This document shows positions 26,724 through 34,086 of a DNA stretch of 64,000 nt, in pieces. How positions within the stretch are numbered: position 1 is the stretch's first letter; each line of letters begins with the position of its first letter. Location: positions 1-64,000 of the forward strand of contig NZ_JAXHLU010000019.1 of assembly GCF_034521915.1 (NCBI RefSeq). The letters run 5' to 3'. The position numbers were made by a program, and so were the translations under genes. The notes below the pieces were generated by a model. That model was not told the origin of the DNA and ran no database searches. It worked only from the letters and a program-made list of their open reading frames with translations. This DNA is from Fodinibius sp034521915 (GTDB lineage Bacteria; Bacteroidota; Rhodothermia; Balneolales; Balneolaceae).

Positions 26724-27335
26724 ATGAGCAATAAAATCTCTAAAAAAGCACTTGTTCCAGCTACCGCTCGCATCAAAACGTATTTTGACACGCGCAAGGT
26801 TCAGCAAAACCAATCTGTACTAAATTTCTTTCCTGCTAATGCAGATCGAATACTCACACGGGACAATTATGTAAGTAACCCTTTTCCCGGTGCAATGAAA
26901 CGTCGAATTCTCGGTCTTTCATTTGAACTTACCAAACAGTTCATCGAAGACGACCCCGCAAATGGCATCGATGCACGAGCCATTGTGAACGGTCTCAAAG
27001 ACGCTGCCATCTTGCTTCAGGCAGACAACGACAACAAGGAATTCCTGCGTGCTCCAATGAGTGAGTTTTCCAACTTCTCGGGGACCGGTATTCAATATAC
27101 ATCTGCCACCAATAACACCGTTGACGCGGTGGCCGAATACCGCCGTTTGGTTACCATGAAATCTGCCAGTGAATACCGCCTTGCCGATCCCTTCGATCTG
27201 GCCGTCAATCAAACGGTTTCCCTTGCCGTGCATTTTGATGACGCCTCTGTTTTCCCAACGATCGAAAACTGGACGCAATCCGGTCAGGGACAACTTTGGC
27301 TCCGAGCTTCTCTGGTAGTCGCAGAAGTTGAGTAA
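26724..27335 (+). CDS. Putative small major capsid protein
   Basis: 203 aa, no signal or membrane segment, strand-rich (MKRRILGLSFELTKQF, TVDAVAEYRRLVTMK, QTVSLAVHFDD, QLWLRASLVVAEVE). It stands apart from its neighbours by 91 bp upstream and 78 bp downstream, as strongly expressed capsid genes often do. With the next gene it makes a pair of about 22 and 28 kDa. P23-77 and SH1-type viruses build capsids from two such single jelly-roll proteins encoded side by side. The assignment is by size, order and fold guess, not by recognised sequence. Confidence 0.5.
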   Translation: MSNKISKKALVPATARIKTYFDTRKVQQNQSVLNFFPANADRILTRDNYVSNPFPGAMKRRILGLSFELTKQFIEDDPANGIDARAIVNGLKDAAILLQADNDNKEFLRAPMSEFSNFSGTGIQYTSATNNTVDAVAEYRRLVTMKSASEYRLADPFDLAVNQTVSLAVHFDDASVFPTIENWTQSGQGQLWLRASLVVAEVE

Positions 27336-27343
27336 TCCATCCA

Positions 27344-27377
27344 ACCCATCGGAATCAGGTCTCTGGTTCCGGTGGGT
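27344..27377 (+). terminator. Hairpin between the two putative capsid genes
   Basis: ACCCATCGGAA and TTCCGGTGGGT pair over 11 bp (one G-T) around a 12-base loop, followed by CTTTAATTT. It is a weak intrinsic terminator or mRNA-stabilising 3' hairpin. It could set the ratio of the two proteins by partial read-through. Confidence 0.55.
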
Positions 27378-27413
27378 CTTTAATTTCAAATCAGATGAGC
27401 AGAAATAGATCCC

Positions 27414-28190
27414 ATGAAAATCATAAAGAATTTTTTACCACCTAAAGAAAGCTCCGCTTACAATCCGGCAAAGTCCACGGACATTGAAGCGGGTTCAACC
27501 GCCCAAATTATTATGAACGGCATGGGTGGCGAGCGCTATGGCATGCGCAAAATTTTGCCCTTCAGCCCAAACATGGACAAGATCCTGATTTCGGCTCGCC
27601 TGAATGAAGACCTGTACCTGTTTCGGGATATCCAGCTTTCCGTCGTTCACAACCTTTTTAAATCCATTGACGGATTATTTGCCCCGTTCATTATTCAGAA
27701 GAATAACCATGTGGTGTTTGAACTCGCCAACACAGGCACTACCAAGCAGACCGTCAACATTCAGCTTGTCGGTTATGATCAGTTTGCCCTTAGCAAACTC
27801 AGCGCTGCCTACCAGCAAATGGGAGCTTCCGTTCCTGTTCCCCGGTTTTTGTACGGTCATGGCACGGTTCCGGTTAACGGGCTAAACATTGACCTGGGCG
27901 TGAAAAGCAAAAGCGTGGATGTGGAAGTCCGGCGAATGGCCATGAGTAGTGACCGCCCCGGAGCGGTAACCGCATCCATGAAAGTGTACAACACCACCGT
28001 CCGGGATGAAATTTTCATAGAGCAACTCAACGACGAGTTCAATGACAAGTACATCAACGTTCCCTTCGTCGTCGGCTCCAATGTACCCTTTGATGTGTAC
28101 GCCTCCAATTTTGGAAGCCAGCCCGCCGAAGTAAGCTTTCTGTGCGAGAGCTACGTGCAACAGAAAACAGTGTTTTCTCCCGAGGTGTAA
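27414..28190 (+). CDS. Putative large major capsid protein
   Basis: 258 aa, strand-rich throughout (AQIIMNGMG, DKILISARL, NHVVFELANTG, QTVNIQLVGYDQFAL, VDVEVRRMAM, AEVSFLCESYV), no membrane helix. The alternation of strands and Gly/Pro turns fits a jelly roll or two small sandwiches. Position after the smaller strand-rich protein and before spike-like genes marks the capsid module. A recognised HK97 fold or a double jelly roll of about 350-400 aa is absent from the element, which supports the two-protein single-jelly-roll model. Needs structure prediction to settle. Confidence 0.5.
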   Translation: MKIIKNFLPPKESSAYNPAKSTDIEAGSTAQIIMNGMGGERYGMRKILPFSPNMDKILISARLNEDLYLFRDIQLSVVHNLFKSIDGLFAPFIIQKNNHVVFELANTGTTKQTVNIQLVGYDQFALSKLSAAYQQMGASVPVPRFLYGHGTVPVNGLNIDLGVKSKSVDVEVRRMAMSSDRPGAVTASMKVYNTTVRDEIFIEQLNDEFNDKYINVPFVVGSNVPFDVYASNFGSQPAEVSFLCESYVQQKTVFSPEV

Positions 28191-28193
28191 CCT

Positions 28194-28607
28194 ATGATCA
28201 ATGATCTGATTAAAGTGCTGTGCGACCTGTCCACTAATATTGAAGCGCTGGTGAAGGACATTCAAAAGCGTTCCGGAAGTTTTACGGGGCAATCGAAAAT
28301 TGCTTCCTCCATCTCACCGGTAATGAAACAGGGCGAGCAGCCGGTGCGACTGGTCAACGAAAATCCCCATCGTCTTGGCGTCGTTATTCACAATAACAGT
28401 GAAGGCGAACTGATGATTGCCCTCGACAGCCAGCGCATCTCTGACAAGTACTACACCTTTAAACTGCGAGCCGGAGAAACCCTTCATTTTGATATCCGGA
28501 ACTTCGGAGAGTTATACAAAGGTGGCTTCATGGGCCTGTGGGATGAGCAGACCAATCCTGGGCCGGAGTCCAAGGCGCTGGTAACGGAAATCTTCTGGAA
28601 TAGCTGA
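28194..28607 (+). CDS. Small beta-rich virion protein
   Basis: 137 aa. A short N-terminal helix is followed by strands (QPVRLVNENPHRLGVVIHNNSEGELMIAL, YYTFKLRAGETLHFDI) typical of small phage decoration or spike-base domains. Near the end it has TNPGPESKAL, like RSNPGPEM in the giant protein. It starts 3 bp after the large capsid gene and overlaps the next start. Probably a capsid-associated or vertex protein. Confidence 0.5.
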   Translation: MINDLIKVLCDLSTNIEALVKDIQKRSGSFTGQSKIASSISPVMKQGEQPVRLVNENPHRLGVVIHNNSEGELMIALDSQRISDKYYTFKLRAGETLHFDIRNFGELYKGGFMGLWDEQTNPGPESKALVTEIFWNS

Positions 28608-29185
28608 TGAGTAAGATCACCGGACAGGAATATGGAATGAATGAAGCATTTAAAATGCGAGTCGTGAGCGGTATGCTTGTGGACGGCTCCATTTTAATCT
28701 CATGGGCAACCGGAGAACCGGCTTCGAGTCAAATTGACTGGGGCTTTGATGATTCGGTTCCTTTCCAGACTCCGGAGTACCACAGCGAACCGGAAGAAAT
28801 GGTGCGTTATCACCAGCTCTACCTGCCACAGACCTTGGTCGATCAGCGGCATTATTTCAGGGTGCGATCCAAGACCGAAGATGGGAAATCAGGTATTTCC
28901 GATATCTACATGGTCGTGGTTCCCCCGGATCTGGAAATTAAGAATCGTGGCGAAATGACAACCCCAGTCGAACTGGAGCTGGTAGTCGTCAAAACTACCG
29001 TTATCGACTGCGCCAACTTTCCAGGCACGTCCATATCCGGATACCGAACCGAGCCTATTGTTTCCGATCAGCCCGCCCATTTTGATCACCAGTATTCACC
29101 CCCCGAACCACTCGATGCGGTAAAGGAAATCAACACCAATAACAGCAGTTCGCTGAAAACAAATATCAGCTACACCATTACATAA
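28607..29185 (+). CDS. Fibronectin-III-like virion protein
   Basis: 192 aa. Residues 12-108 read as one fibronectin-III/Ig-like sandwich: MLVDGSILISWATGEPASSQIDWG, then YHQLYLPQTLVDQRHYFRVRSKTEDGKSG, the strand pattern with the conserved Trp and Tyr. FN3 domains in phage proteins usually bind surfaces or other virion parts. The C-terminal 80 residues are unassigned. It lies between the small beta protein and the large fibre candidate, so host attachment or vertex structure is likely. Confidence 0.6.
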   Translation: MSKITGQEYGMNEAFKMRVVSGMLVDGSILISWATGEPASSQIDWGFDDSVPFQTPEYHSEPEEMVRYHQLYLPQTLVDQRHYFRVRSKTEDGKSGISDIYMVVVPPDLEIKNRGEMTTPVELELVVVKTTVIDCANFPGTSISGYRTEPIVSDQPAHFDHQYSPPEPLDAVKEINTNNSSSLKTNISYTIT

Positions 29186-29205
29186 ACCCATATTTGCATA
29201 AAGAC

Positions 29206-30615
29206 ATGAGCTTAAAAACAATCACAACGGACTTAAACGTAGGTAAAACCGGAAGCGGACTTGATATGTTTTGCGACCTGTCACTGGAGCAGAAACACTT
29301 GTACCGCATGAAATGCGAAAGCTTTGTGGCCAATCTGCTCAAGTGGATGCGTATTCAGATGGGAAAAACCAATCAGGATGACTACTGGGATGGGAATAGT
29401 ACCCGCAAAGAAATTAGTAACATTACCAGCATTACGGAGTCCGGACAGGATCTTATTATTGAGCTTCACAGGTACCATGAATACAGCAGTGTTGAGCATG
29501 ATTTGATCACCATCCAAGGCGTGCTTGGCTTAGAAGGATTGAATGGGGTGTACTTTCATGATAATTCTATTGGCCAGTTTCCACTGGACAGGCATAGCAC
29601 GTACAAATATTACATTCGGGGAATTGTACCACACCTCACCGGCGTATGGGACGGGAGTTCTGGAGTTTCGATTGCGGCTAAATACCGAAATTCCTGGACA
29701 GACAGGGATTACCACCTGCCTATAAACTGGGAGCCCATTATCGGCATGAGTAATCAGCCGGTAAAAGCCTCTGACTTATGTCTTCCGGGATATTTTAAGC
29801 GAGGGTGTACCCAAGGGGCGGTCTCTATTACTTCTCTTATTACCGATCAGGAAAGCTCTAAATTTACCCTTTCCCGCCCGTTTACCAACATGACGGGGGC
29901 CATTCGGGATATTAGGGAAATCGGCATTATGTCGGGCAATACCAAAAGTGCGTATATGCTTATGGCTCGGGACGTGCTGGGGGCTCCGATTAGTCTTGGG
30001 AATACCTCAACCTTATCTCTGGACTACGAAGTTATTTCCATGATTGAAAACTTCAACCAGGACACCGATGCCTTTGGCACGAATGGGGGGTGGACCGAAA
30101 GTTTTATGTATATCCTGCACCGACTCGCTAATCCGGCAGCTCAGTATAACTGGGAGAATGAATACCACTTTACCGCAGGCTTAGGGGGCGGGGGAACGGG
30201 AGTAAACTTCAATGTCGATCGTAATCTTGAAGGTTGGCAATTTGGAGTCCGTGTAGGCGAGTCCAACAAGTTTGTGTCCATGACCGATACTTCGCTCACT
30301 CCAGAAAATGCTGAGGTGAATGGCGTGCCACATGGCTATGGGGATGGGCAGTTGGTTCATCACGGTACGCACATCGGAAACTTGGTAGTCGATGATGTGG
30401 CCAATGAAGTGTACTTCCCGGTAGAACGAATCTTTGAAAACCGGGGTGCGACCGCTATCACCGTTCGAGAGATTGGCTTGTTCGGCAACAAAAATAACTC
30501 CATCAATATCCACCCGCACCTGCTGGCACGAAAAGCATTGGCTCCCGTGGATCAGTTCACTATTGGGGCCGGTGAGACCGTGAAGGTCACCTTTAACTGC
30601 AAGGCCATCGTTTAG
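29206..30615 (+). CDS. Spike/fibre candidate with duplicated C-terminal domain
   Basis: 469 aa from ATG 29206 (an in-frame TTG at 29194 is the alternative). A phage-type strand motif occurs twice: TGAIRDIREIGIMSGN...LMARDVLGAPISLG near residues 228-270 and GATAITVREIGLFGNK...LLARKALAPVDQFTIG near 412-455. Both end in strands with Thr/Asp patterns, so one domain is duplicated. Domains of the type ITVxEIGLY...LLARxxL are common in phage surface proteins of unknown detail. The rest is aromatic and Gly-rich. It is probably a receptor-binding or vertex protein. The TAG overlaps the next GTG start. Confidence 0.55.
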   Translation: MSLKTITTDLNVGKTGSGLDMFCDLSLEQKHLYRMKCESFVANLLKWMRIQMGKTNQDDYWDGNSTRKEISNITSITESGQDLIIELHRYHEYSSVEHDLITIQGVLGLEGLNGVYFHDNSIGQFPLDRHSTYKYYIRGIVPHLTGVWDGSSGVSIAAKYRNSWTDRDYHLPINWEPIIGMSNQPVKASDLCLPGYFKRGCTQGAVSITSLITDQESSKFTLSRPFTNMTGAIRDIREIGIMSGNTKSAYMLMARDVLGAPISLGNTSTLSLDYEVISMIENFNQDTDAFGTNGGWTESFMYILHRLANPAAQYNWENEYHFTAGLGGGGTGVNFNVDRNLEGWQFGVRVGESNKFVSMTDTSLTPENAEVNGVPHGYGDGQLVHHGTHIGNLVVDDVANEVYFPVERIFENRGATAITVREIGLFGNKNNSINIHPHLLARKALAPVDQFTIGAGETVKVTFNCKAIV

Positions 30616-31169
30616 TGATCAGCTCACTTTCCATATCCTCCCAGCTTAGCTACCTGCGAATTAAAGGCATCTTAGGGTACTTCTATGAAGCATCCCGAGC
30701 GCATAAGGTTCCGGTATCGCTGCTTTTGGCCATTGCCTCCCGAGAAAGCAATATGGGACTCGCTCTGGATAGCAACTGGACGGGCGATCATGGAAATGGA
30801 ATAGGCATCATGCAAATTGACCGGCGATACCACAGGGAGTTCACCAGTTCAACACCGAATAATGATCACCGGGCGAATGTGCACTACGCCAGTAAGTTCC
30901 TGGCCGACTTGATCGGAAAATTTAACGGCAGGCTCACGCCGGCAGTCGCTGCCTACAATGCCGGCTACACCAAAGTACGAAATACCATAAGCGCTGGTGT
31001 TGATCCAAATCTGGTTACTACGGGGCAAAATTACGCCTCCGATGTGCTGGCCCGAAAAGAAATCGTCGAATCCGTGCTTGGCATCTCCAAGGCTTCAACG
31101 GCAAGTATGGTACTTCTTCCACTAATCATCACAGGATTTATTTCCTACCAAATCTTTAACACACGATAA
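30615..31169 (+). CDS. Lytic transglycosylase (SLT) with C-terminal membrane helix
   Basis: 184 aa, GTG start overlapping the previous stop. Residues 25-135 are an SLT domain: LLLAIASRESNMG with the catalytic Glu, GIGIMQID, and AVAAYNAGYTKV. Such enzymes cut peptidoglycan glycan strands with formation of anhydro ends. The C-terminus (ASMVLLPLIITGFISYQIFNTR) is a membrane helix, so the enzyme is held in a membrane, in line with entry-associated muralytic proteins of membrane-containing phages. It may also help lysis. Confidence 0.8.
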   Translation: MISSLSISSQLSYLRIKGILGYFYEASRAHKVPVSLLLAIASRESNMGLALDSNWTGDHGNGIGIMQIDRRYHREFTSSTPNNDHRANVHYASKFLADLIGKFNGRLTPAVAAYNAGYTKVRNTISAGVDPNLVTTGQNYASDVLARKEIVESVLGISKASTASMVLLPLIITGFISYQIFNTR

Positions 31170-31174
31170 CCACC

Positions 31175-31561
31175 ATGAAATCTTCTTCCGGATTTATTTA
31201 CAGCGATGAAACCACTCCCGGCCTGGGCCTAATGATGTTAGACCCAACACTCCCTGGAGAAATGGACACCGCTATTCAACCTGTTTCCTCTGACCGCTTG
31301 CGGCGACCAACCATCTCCATTTCTCGGGGGCTTTCTCCCAGAATCAGGAAACCGGTTCTTCCACGGCTGCCCAAAATCACACCACCTAAAGTAACTCCGG
31401 TAGTGCGGGATCTGGCGAAAAAACCAACGGCTGCTACTCAGCCTGCTTCCACCAAAAGTGAACCCGTGGCCACACAGAAACCACCGATCAATAAGAAGAT
31501 GATCGCCTTGGCTGGAGCCGGTATTGTCGGAGCCGGAATTCTCTTCAAAATCTTACGCTAA
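31175..31561 (+). CDS. Tail-anchored Pro-rich protein with shared N-terminal motif
   Basis: 128 aa. The start SSSGFIYSDETTPGLGLMML is one of the clearest copies of the shared SG(Y/F)...D...GLG signal. The middle is basic and Pro-rich (RIRKPVLPRLPKITPPKVTPVVRD), extended rather than folded. The C-terminal helix (MIALAGAGIVGAGILFKILR) anchors it. An extended basic linker could span from membrane to capsid or wall. Function unknown. Confidence 0.55.
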   Translation: MKSSSGFIYSDETTPGLGLMMLDPTLPGEMDTAIQPVSSDRLRRPTISISRGLSPRIRKPVLPRLPKITPPKVTPVVRDLAKKPTAATQPASTKSEPVATQKPPINKKMIALAGAGIVGAGILFKILR

Positions 31562-31578
31562 CCTAAAAAAACTGAGAC

Positions 31579-31812
31579 ATGAGTAAATCAACATATACCT
31601 CTGACAACGGCCTTGGTTGTGGCTGTGGATGCACAGGAGCCGGACTGGGTTCTTCTCCCGTAGTGGACGTGAAAAACACCCAGGCTGAAAACACCAAAAT
31701 GGATTTGGTCGATGAAGCCAAGAAGTACATCAATGGCGAAGTTCCCATGAAGTACAAAGCGGCAGCCATCGCCCTTGGAACCGGTTTTCTGTGGTTTAAA
31801 TTCAAAAAATAG
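31579..31812 (+). CDS. Small tail-anchored protein with CGCGC cluster
   Basis: 77 aa. The start STYTSDNGLGCGCGCTGAGLG has three Cys in five residues, then Gly-rich spacing, a short helix and a C-terminal anchor (AAAIALGTGFLWFKFKK). It shares the D-N-GLG part of the motif with its neighbours. The Cys cluster could bind metal or form disulfides. Function unknown. Confidence 0.55.
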   Translation: MSKSTYTSDNGLGCGCGCTGAGLGSSPVVDVKNTQAENTKMDLVDEAKKYINGEVPMKYKAAAIALGTGFLWFKFKK

Positions 31813-31815
31813 CCC

Positions 31816-32391
31816 ATGAAACGAGCCGACTACATTGCCCTTATAGAAAGCTATGGGGGCAATTTTTCCATAACCGATTTTGAGCTTCAGGGAAACATTG
31901 ACCGGATGGACACCAATTTCCTTCGGTCGTTTCTTGCCTGGAGAGACTGGACAAATACTAAAATGCTCGTCACCTCAGCTTGGCGTGATAACGATCTCAA
32001 ATCACATGGGAAAGGGCTGGCGATCGACTGCCTGCTTTTTGATCAGTGGCTTACCAGGCAGGCTTCTCCATTAAAACATTGGCTTCTGGCAACGACATGG
32101 CCCTTTCAGGGAGTGGGGCTGTACTTTGACTGGCAGTTCACCCATAAGCTGACCGGGGAAAAGGTTCCGGCCATTGGCCTGCACATTGACGGCTGGAGCG
32201 GGCATAGGATTGGCGAACGTCCACTTCGCTGGCTTCGGATTGATGGACTGTACTACTATCAGTCCACCAGCACCGGAGCCTTCTACTGCAAAACGAACAA
32301 ACAAACCATAACTCTACCGGAAGCTATTCGGCAATACTCCCAGCGCTATGAGCAAAGCAAACAGCACCGAAACCTATCTCGGCAAGTATAA
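31816..32391 (+). CDS. M15-type zinc peptidase, endolysin candidate
   Basis: 191 aa. SHGKGLAID (about residues 55-63) fits SxHxxGxAxD, where His and Asp bind zinc, and the third ligand is His in GLHIDGW (about 118). This is the M15 D-Ala-D-Ala carboxypeptidase/L-Ala-D-Glu endopeptidase layout used by many phage lysins. No signal peptide is seen. Two membrane proteins follow, so this is the lysis cassette: wall hydrolase plus holin-like partners. Its end overlaps the next gene by 44 bp. Confidence 0.72.
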   Translation: MKRADYIALIESYGGNFSITDFELQGNIDRMDTNFLRSFLAWRDWTNTKMLVTSAWRDNDLKSHGKGLAIDCLLFDQWLTRQASPLKHWLLATTWPFQGVGLYFDWQFTHKLTGEKVPAIGLHIDGWSGHRIGERPLRWLRIDGLYYYQSTSTGAFYCKTNKQTITLPEAIRQYSQRYEQSKQHRNLSRQV

Positions 32392-32635
32392 AGAGCTGAT
32401 CATTACGACCATCATTTGCCTGTTTCTGACAGGCATTTACGATTCGATCAACAACCAAACCGCTGAAATCAAACGGTGGTATGAGCTGATGATCAATATA
32501 CAGGCGGAGCAAAAGATTCAGGGTGTGGATCTGGAACTCATAAAAGAGTCCATCGAGACTTTTCAGATCCAAACCAACCAGGAATTAGACAATCACCAAC
32601 AGCGCATTCAGTCCCTTGAAAGAGGGGATTACTAA
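32348..32635 (+). CDS. Single-pass coiled-coil protein, holin/spanin-like
   Basis: 95 aa. One membrane helix (ELIITTIICLFLTGIYDSI, residues 15-33) is followed by a charged coiled coil to the end. The layout resembles small lysis proteins such as pinholins or inner spanins, but the sequence is not diagnostic. The gene begins inside the peptidase gene, typical of lysis cassettes. Confidence 0.5.
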   Translation: MSKANSTETYLGKYKELIITTIICLFLTGIYDSINNQTAEIKRWYELMINIQAEQKIQGVDLELIKESIETFQIQTNQELDNHQQRIQSLERGDY

Positions 32636-32666
32636 ACTTTATTAACCCTTTTAAACTTTGATAAAC

Positions 32667-32966
32667 ATGAAAAAACTACTTCGCAATTTAGCCAAATCAG
32701 TACCAACACTTATTACACTATTCAGAAAGGAAACTCCGCAGGAAGGAAAGGATATTGCTCAAAGTGGACTTACCAGTTTGGGTATTTCAGGAATGATCAC
32801 CACTGGTCGATTGAATGCTGGTGAGCTGGATGAAACAGTGATTATCATTCTGGCCATCGTTGAAGCGATTGGGTATTTGTATGGAGTAGTAGCTATACTG
32901 GCTGGAAATGTACAAGTTCGCCCGGATAGCAAAACTACTACTAATTTAAATAATGAAATAGAATAA
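32667..32966 (+). CDS. Two-helix membrane protein, holin candidate
   Basis: 99 aa from ATG 32667. The basic N-terminus MKKLLRNLAK is followed by two hydrophobic stretches (SGLTSLGISGMITTG and TVIIILAIVEAIGYLYGVVAILAG) and a polar tail. Size and layout fit a class II holin, and it closes the rightward block right after the wall peptidase. This is the last provirus gene; transcription converges with the defence genes. Confidence 0.5.
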   Translation: MKKLLRNLAKSVPTLITLFRKETPQEGKDIAQSGLTSLGISGMITTGRLNAGELDETVIIILAIVEAIGYLYGVVAILAGNVQVRPDSKTTTNLNNEIE

Positions 32967-33063
32967 CGGTCTTAGGTTTTTTCGGTTTTGGTCTTTTATT
33001 TACCCAATTAATTCTGAAAAGACAGACTGTAACAAGTCCAAGTTGAAACCGTTCTGCCAAGTT

Positions 33064-33951
33064 TTACACTGTCCATTCCTCTTCTAATTTATTTTTTTTA
33101 GCAATAAAATGTTCTCCACAATTTCCAATAGTTCGTCTATTGACTTCAGAGAGTTCATGATAAGATGCTTTCCGATACCCATTTAAAGATTGTCTGTTTA
33201 GTAGTACACAAACTTGTGGAGAAATTGGAAATGTAATCTCTATTGTTTCATACATCAAAGCAGGAGCTCTATAAATTGGTGGCCTTTTATGTGCTGCTGG
33301 GTCAGCCCATATGCAGGGTGCATCTGATGTTACAAATCCAACTTCATGATCAGTAGTGAAAAATAGACAATCCAATTTTGTTAACAATGGAGTAATTGTA
33401 GTAATCATTGGCTCAAGCATCTCTTGAAGTGGTTTATCAACAATTTTCTCGACATCATCTAACCGCATGCCTTTACCCGTTGATCCAAGATTTGGCATAC
33501 TCAATAATTTTTTTCTCTCATGCTCATCAGCCTCATCCAACTGTTTTTTCATTTGTCGCATTAAGTTTAAAGGTCGTCCCCATTGCTTGCGTAAGTGTTC
33601 TCTTTGAACCTTAGTTCTGGACCACATGGCAGAAATGAAAGCATTCAACAAAAATTGTTGATACTTATCTAGTTCTTCATGATTACTAATGACGTGTTCT
33701 CGTAACTCACTAAAATCACTTTCTAATTCACTTAACCCATGCTCTAATCTTAAGTCCCTGTCACCGTTTTCATCATAAATGGTATACATATTATTCTCAT
33801 GGAATATATTGGATGGGGCTTTTCGTTTTGGTTCAGATCTTTTTTTATCAAAGATCCAAACATAAGGCTCATATTTGGGAGGTTTATCTGGATCAGTCCA
33901 AGCATTCAAATATGACTGTGGTATGTAATGTTGATTTTTGTGTTTGGACAT
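33064..33951 (-). CDS. DUF4238 family protein
   Basis: 295 aa. The start KHKNQHYIPQSYLNAWTDPD is the signature of DUF4238 (HYIPQFYLR/NAW). Later landmarks are FISAMWSRT, DCLFFTTDHEVGFVTSDAPC and ITFPISPQVCVLLN, also typical. The biochemical activity is unknown; the family is often seen in defence islands. It lies 136 bp downstream of the ATPase-TOPRIM gene on the same strand and may form a pair with it. No signal peptide or membrane segment. Confidence 0.8.
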   Translation of the reverse strand: MSKHKNQHYIPQSYLNAWTDPDKPPKYEPYVWIFDKKRSEPKRKAPSNIFHENNMYTIYDENGDRDLRLEHGLSELESDFSELREHVISNHEELDKYQQFLLNAFISAMWSRTKVQREHLRKQWGRPLNLMRQMKKQLDEADEHERKKLLSMPNLGSTGKGMRLDDVEKIVDKPLQEMLEPMITTITPLLTKLDCLFFTTDHEVGFVTSDAPCIWADPAAHKRPPIYRAPALMYETIEITFPISPQVCVLLNRQSLNGYRKASYHELSEVNRRTIGNCGEHFIAKKNKLEEEWTV

Positions 33952-34086
33952 TTCAAATCTCTTTGAATAAAGACATTAAGGAGAACTGGTGCGGAAATAA
34001 TGAAGTAATAAATGTTTTAAATTATAAAACAAGCAATACCGGAACCAACGGCGCGCCTACATTGCGGTTAAAGAGTTATGGGAATT

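Larger units (their letters stand above)
7461..32990 (+). mobile_element. Provirus, probably tailless and membrane-containing
   Basis: A contiguous viral programme: repressor/Cro switch, primase, primase-helicase, candidate origin, virion block, lysis genes. Nothing recognisable as large terminase, portal, HK97 capsid, tail tube, tape measure or baseplate is present. About ten proteins instead end in a single membrane helix and two adjacent strand-rich proteins could form the capsid. This is what a P23-77/SH1-like or Salisaeta phage SSIP-1-like virus should look like. Borders are approximate; I found no direct repeats at the ends. The integrase at 5848 and the tRNA may or may not belong. No gene inside is obviously broken, so it may be active. 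Confidence 0.68.

Noticed and set aside
32967..34086. Right attachment site matching the tRNA or integrase side
   Set aside because: I compared the ends by eye and found no direct repeat longer than a few bases; the provirus end is set only by gene content.
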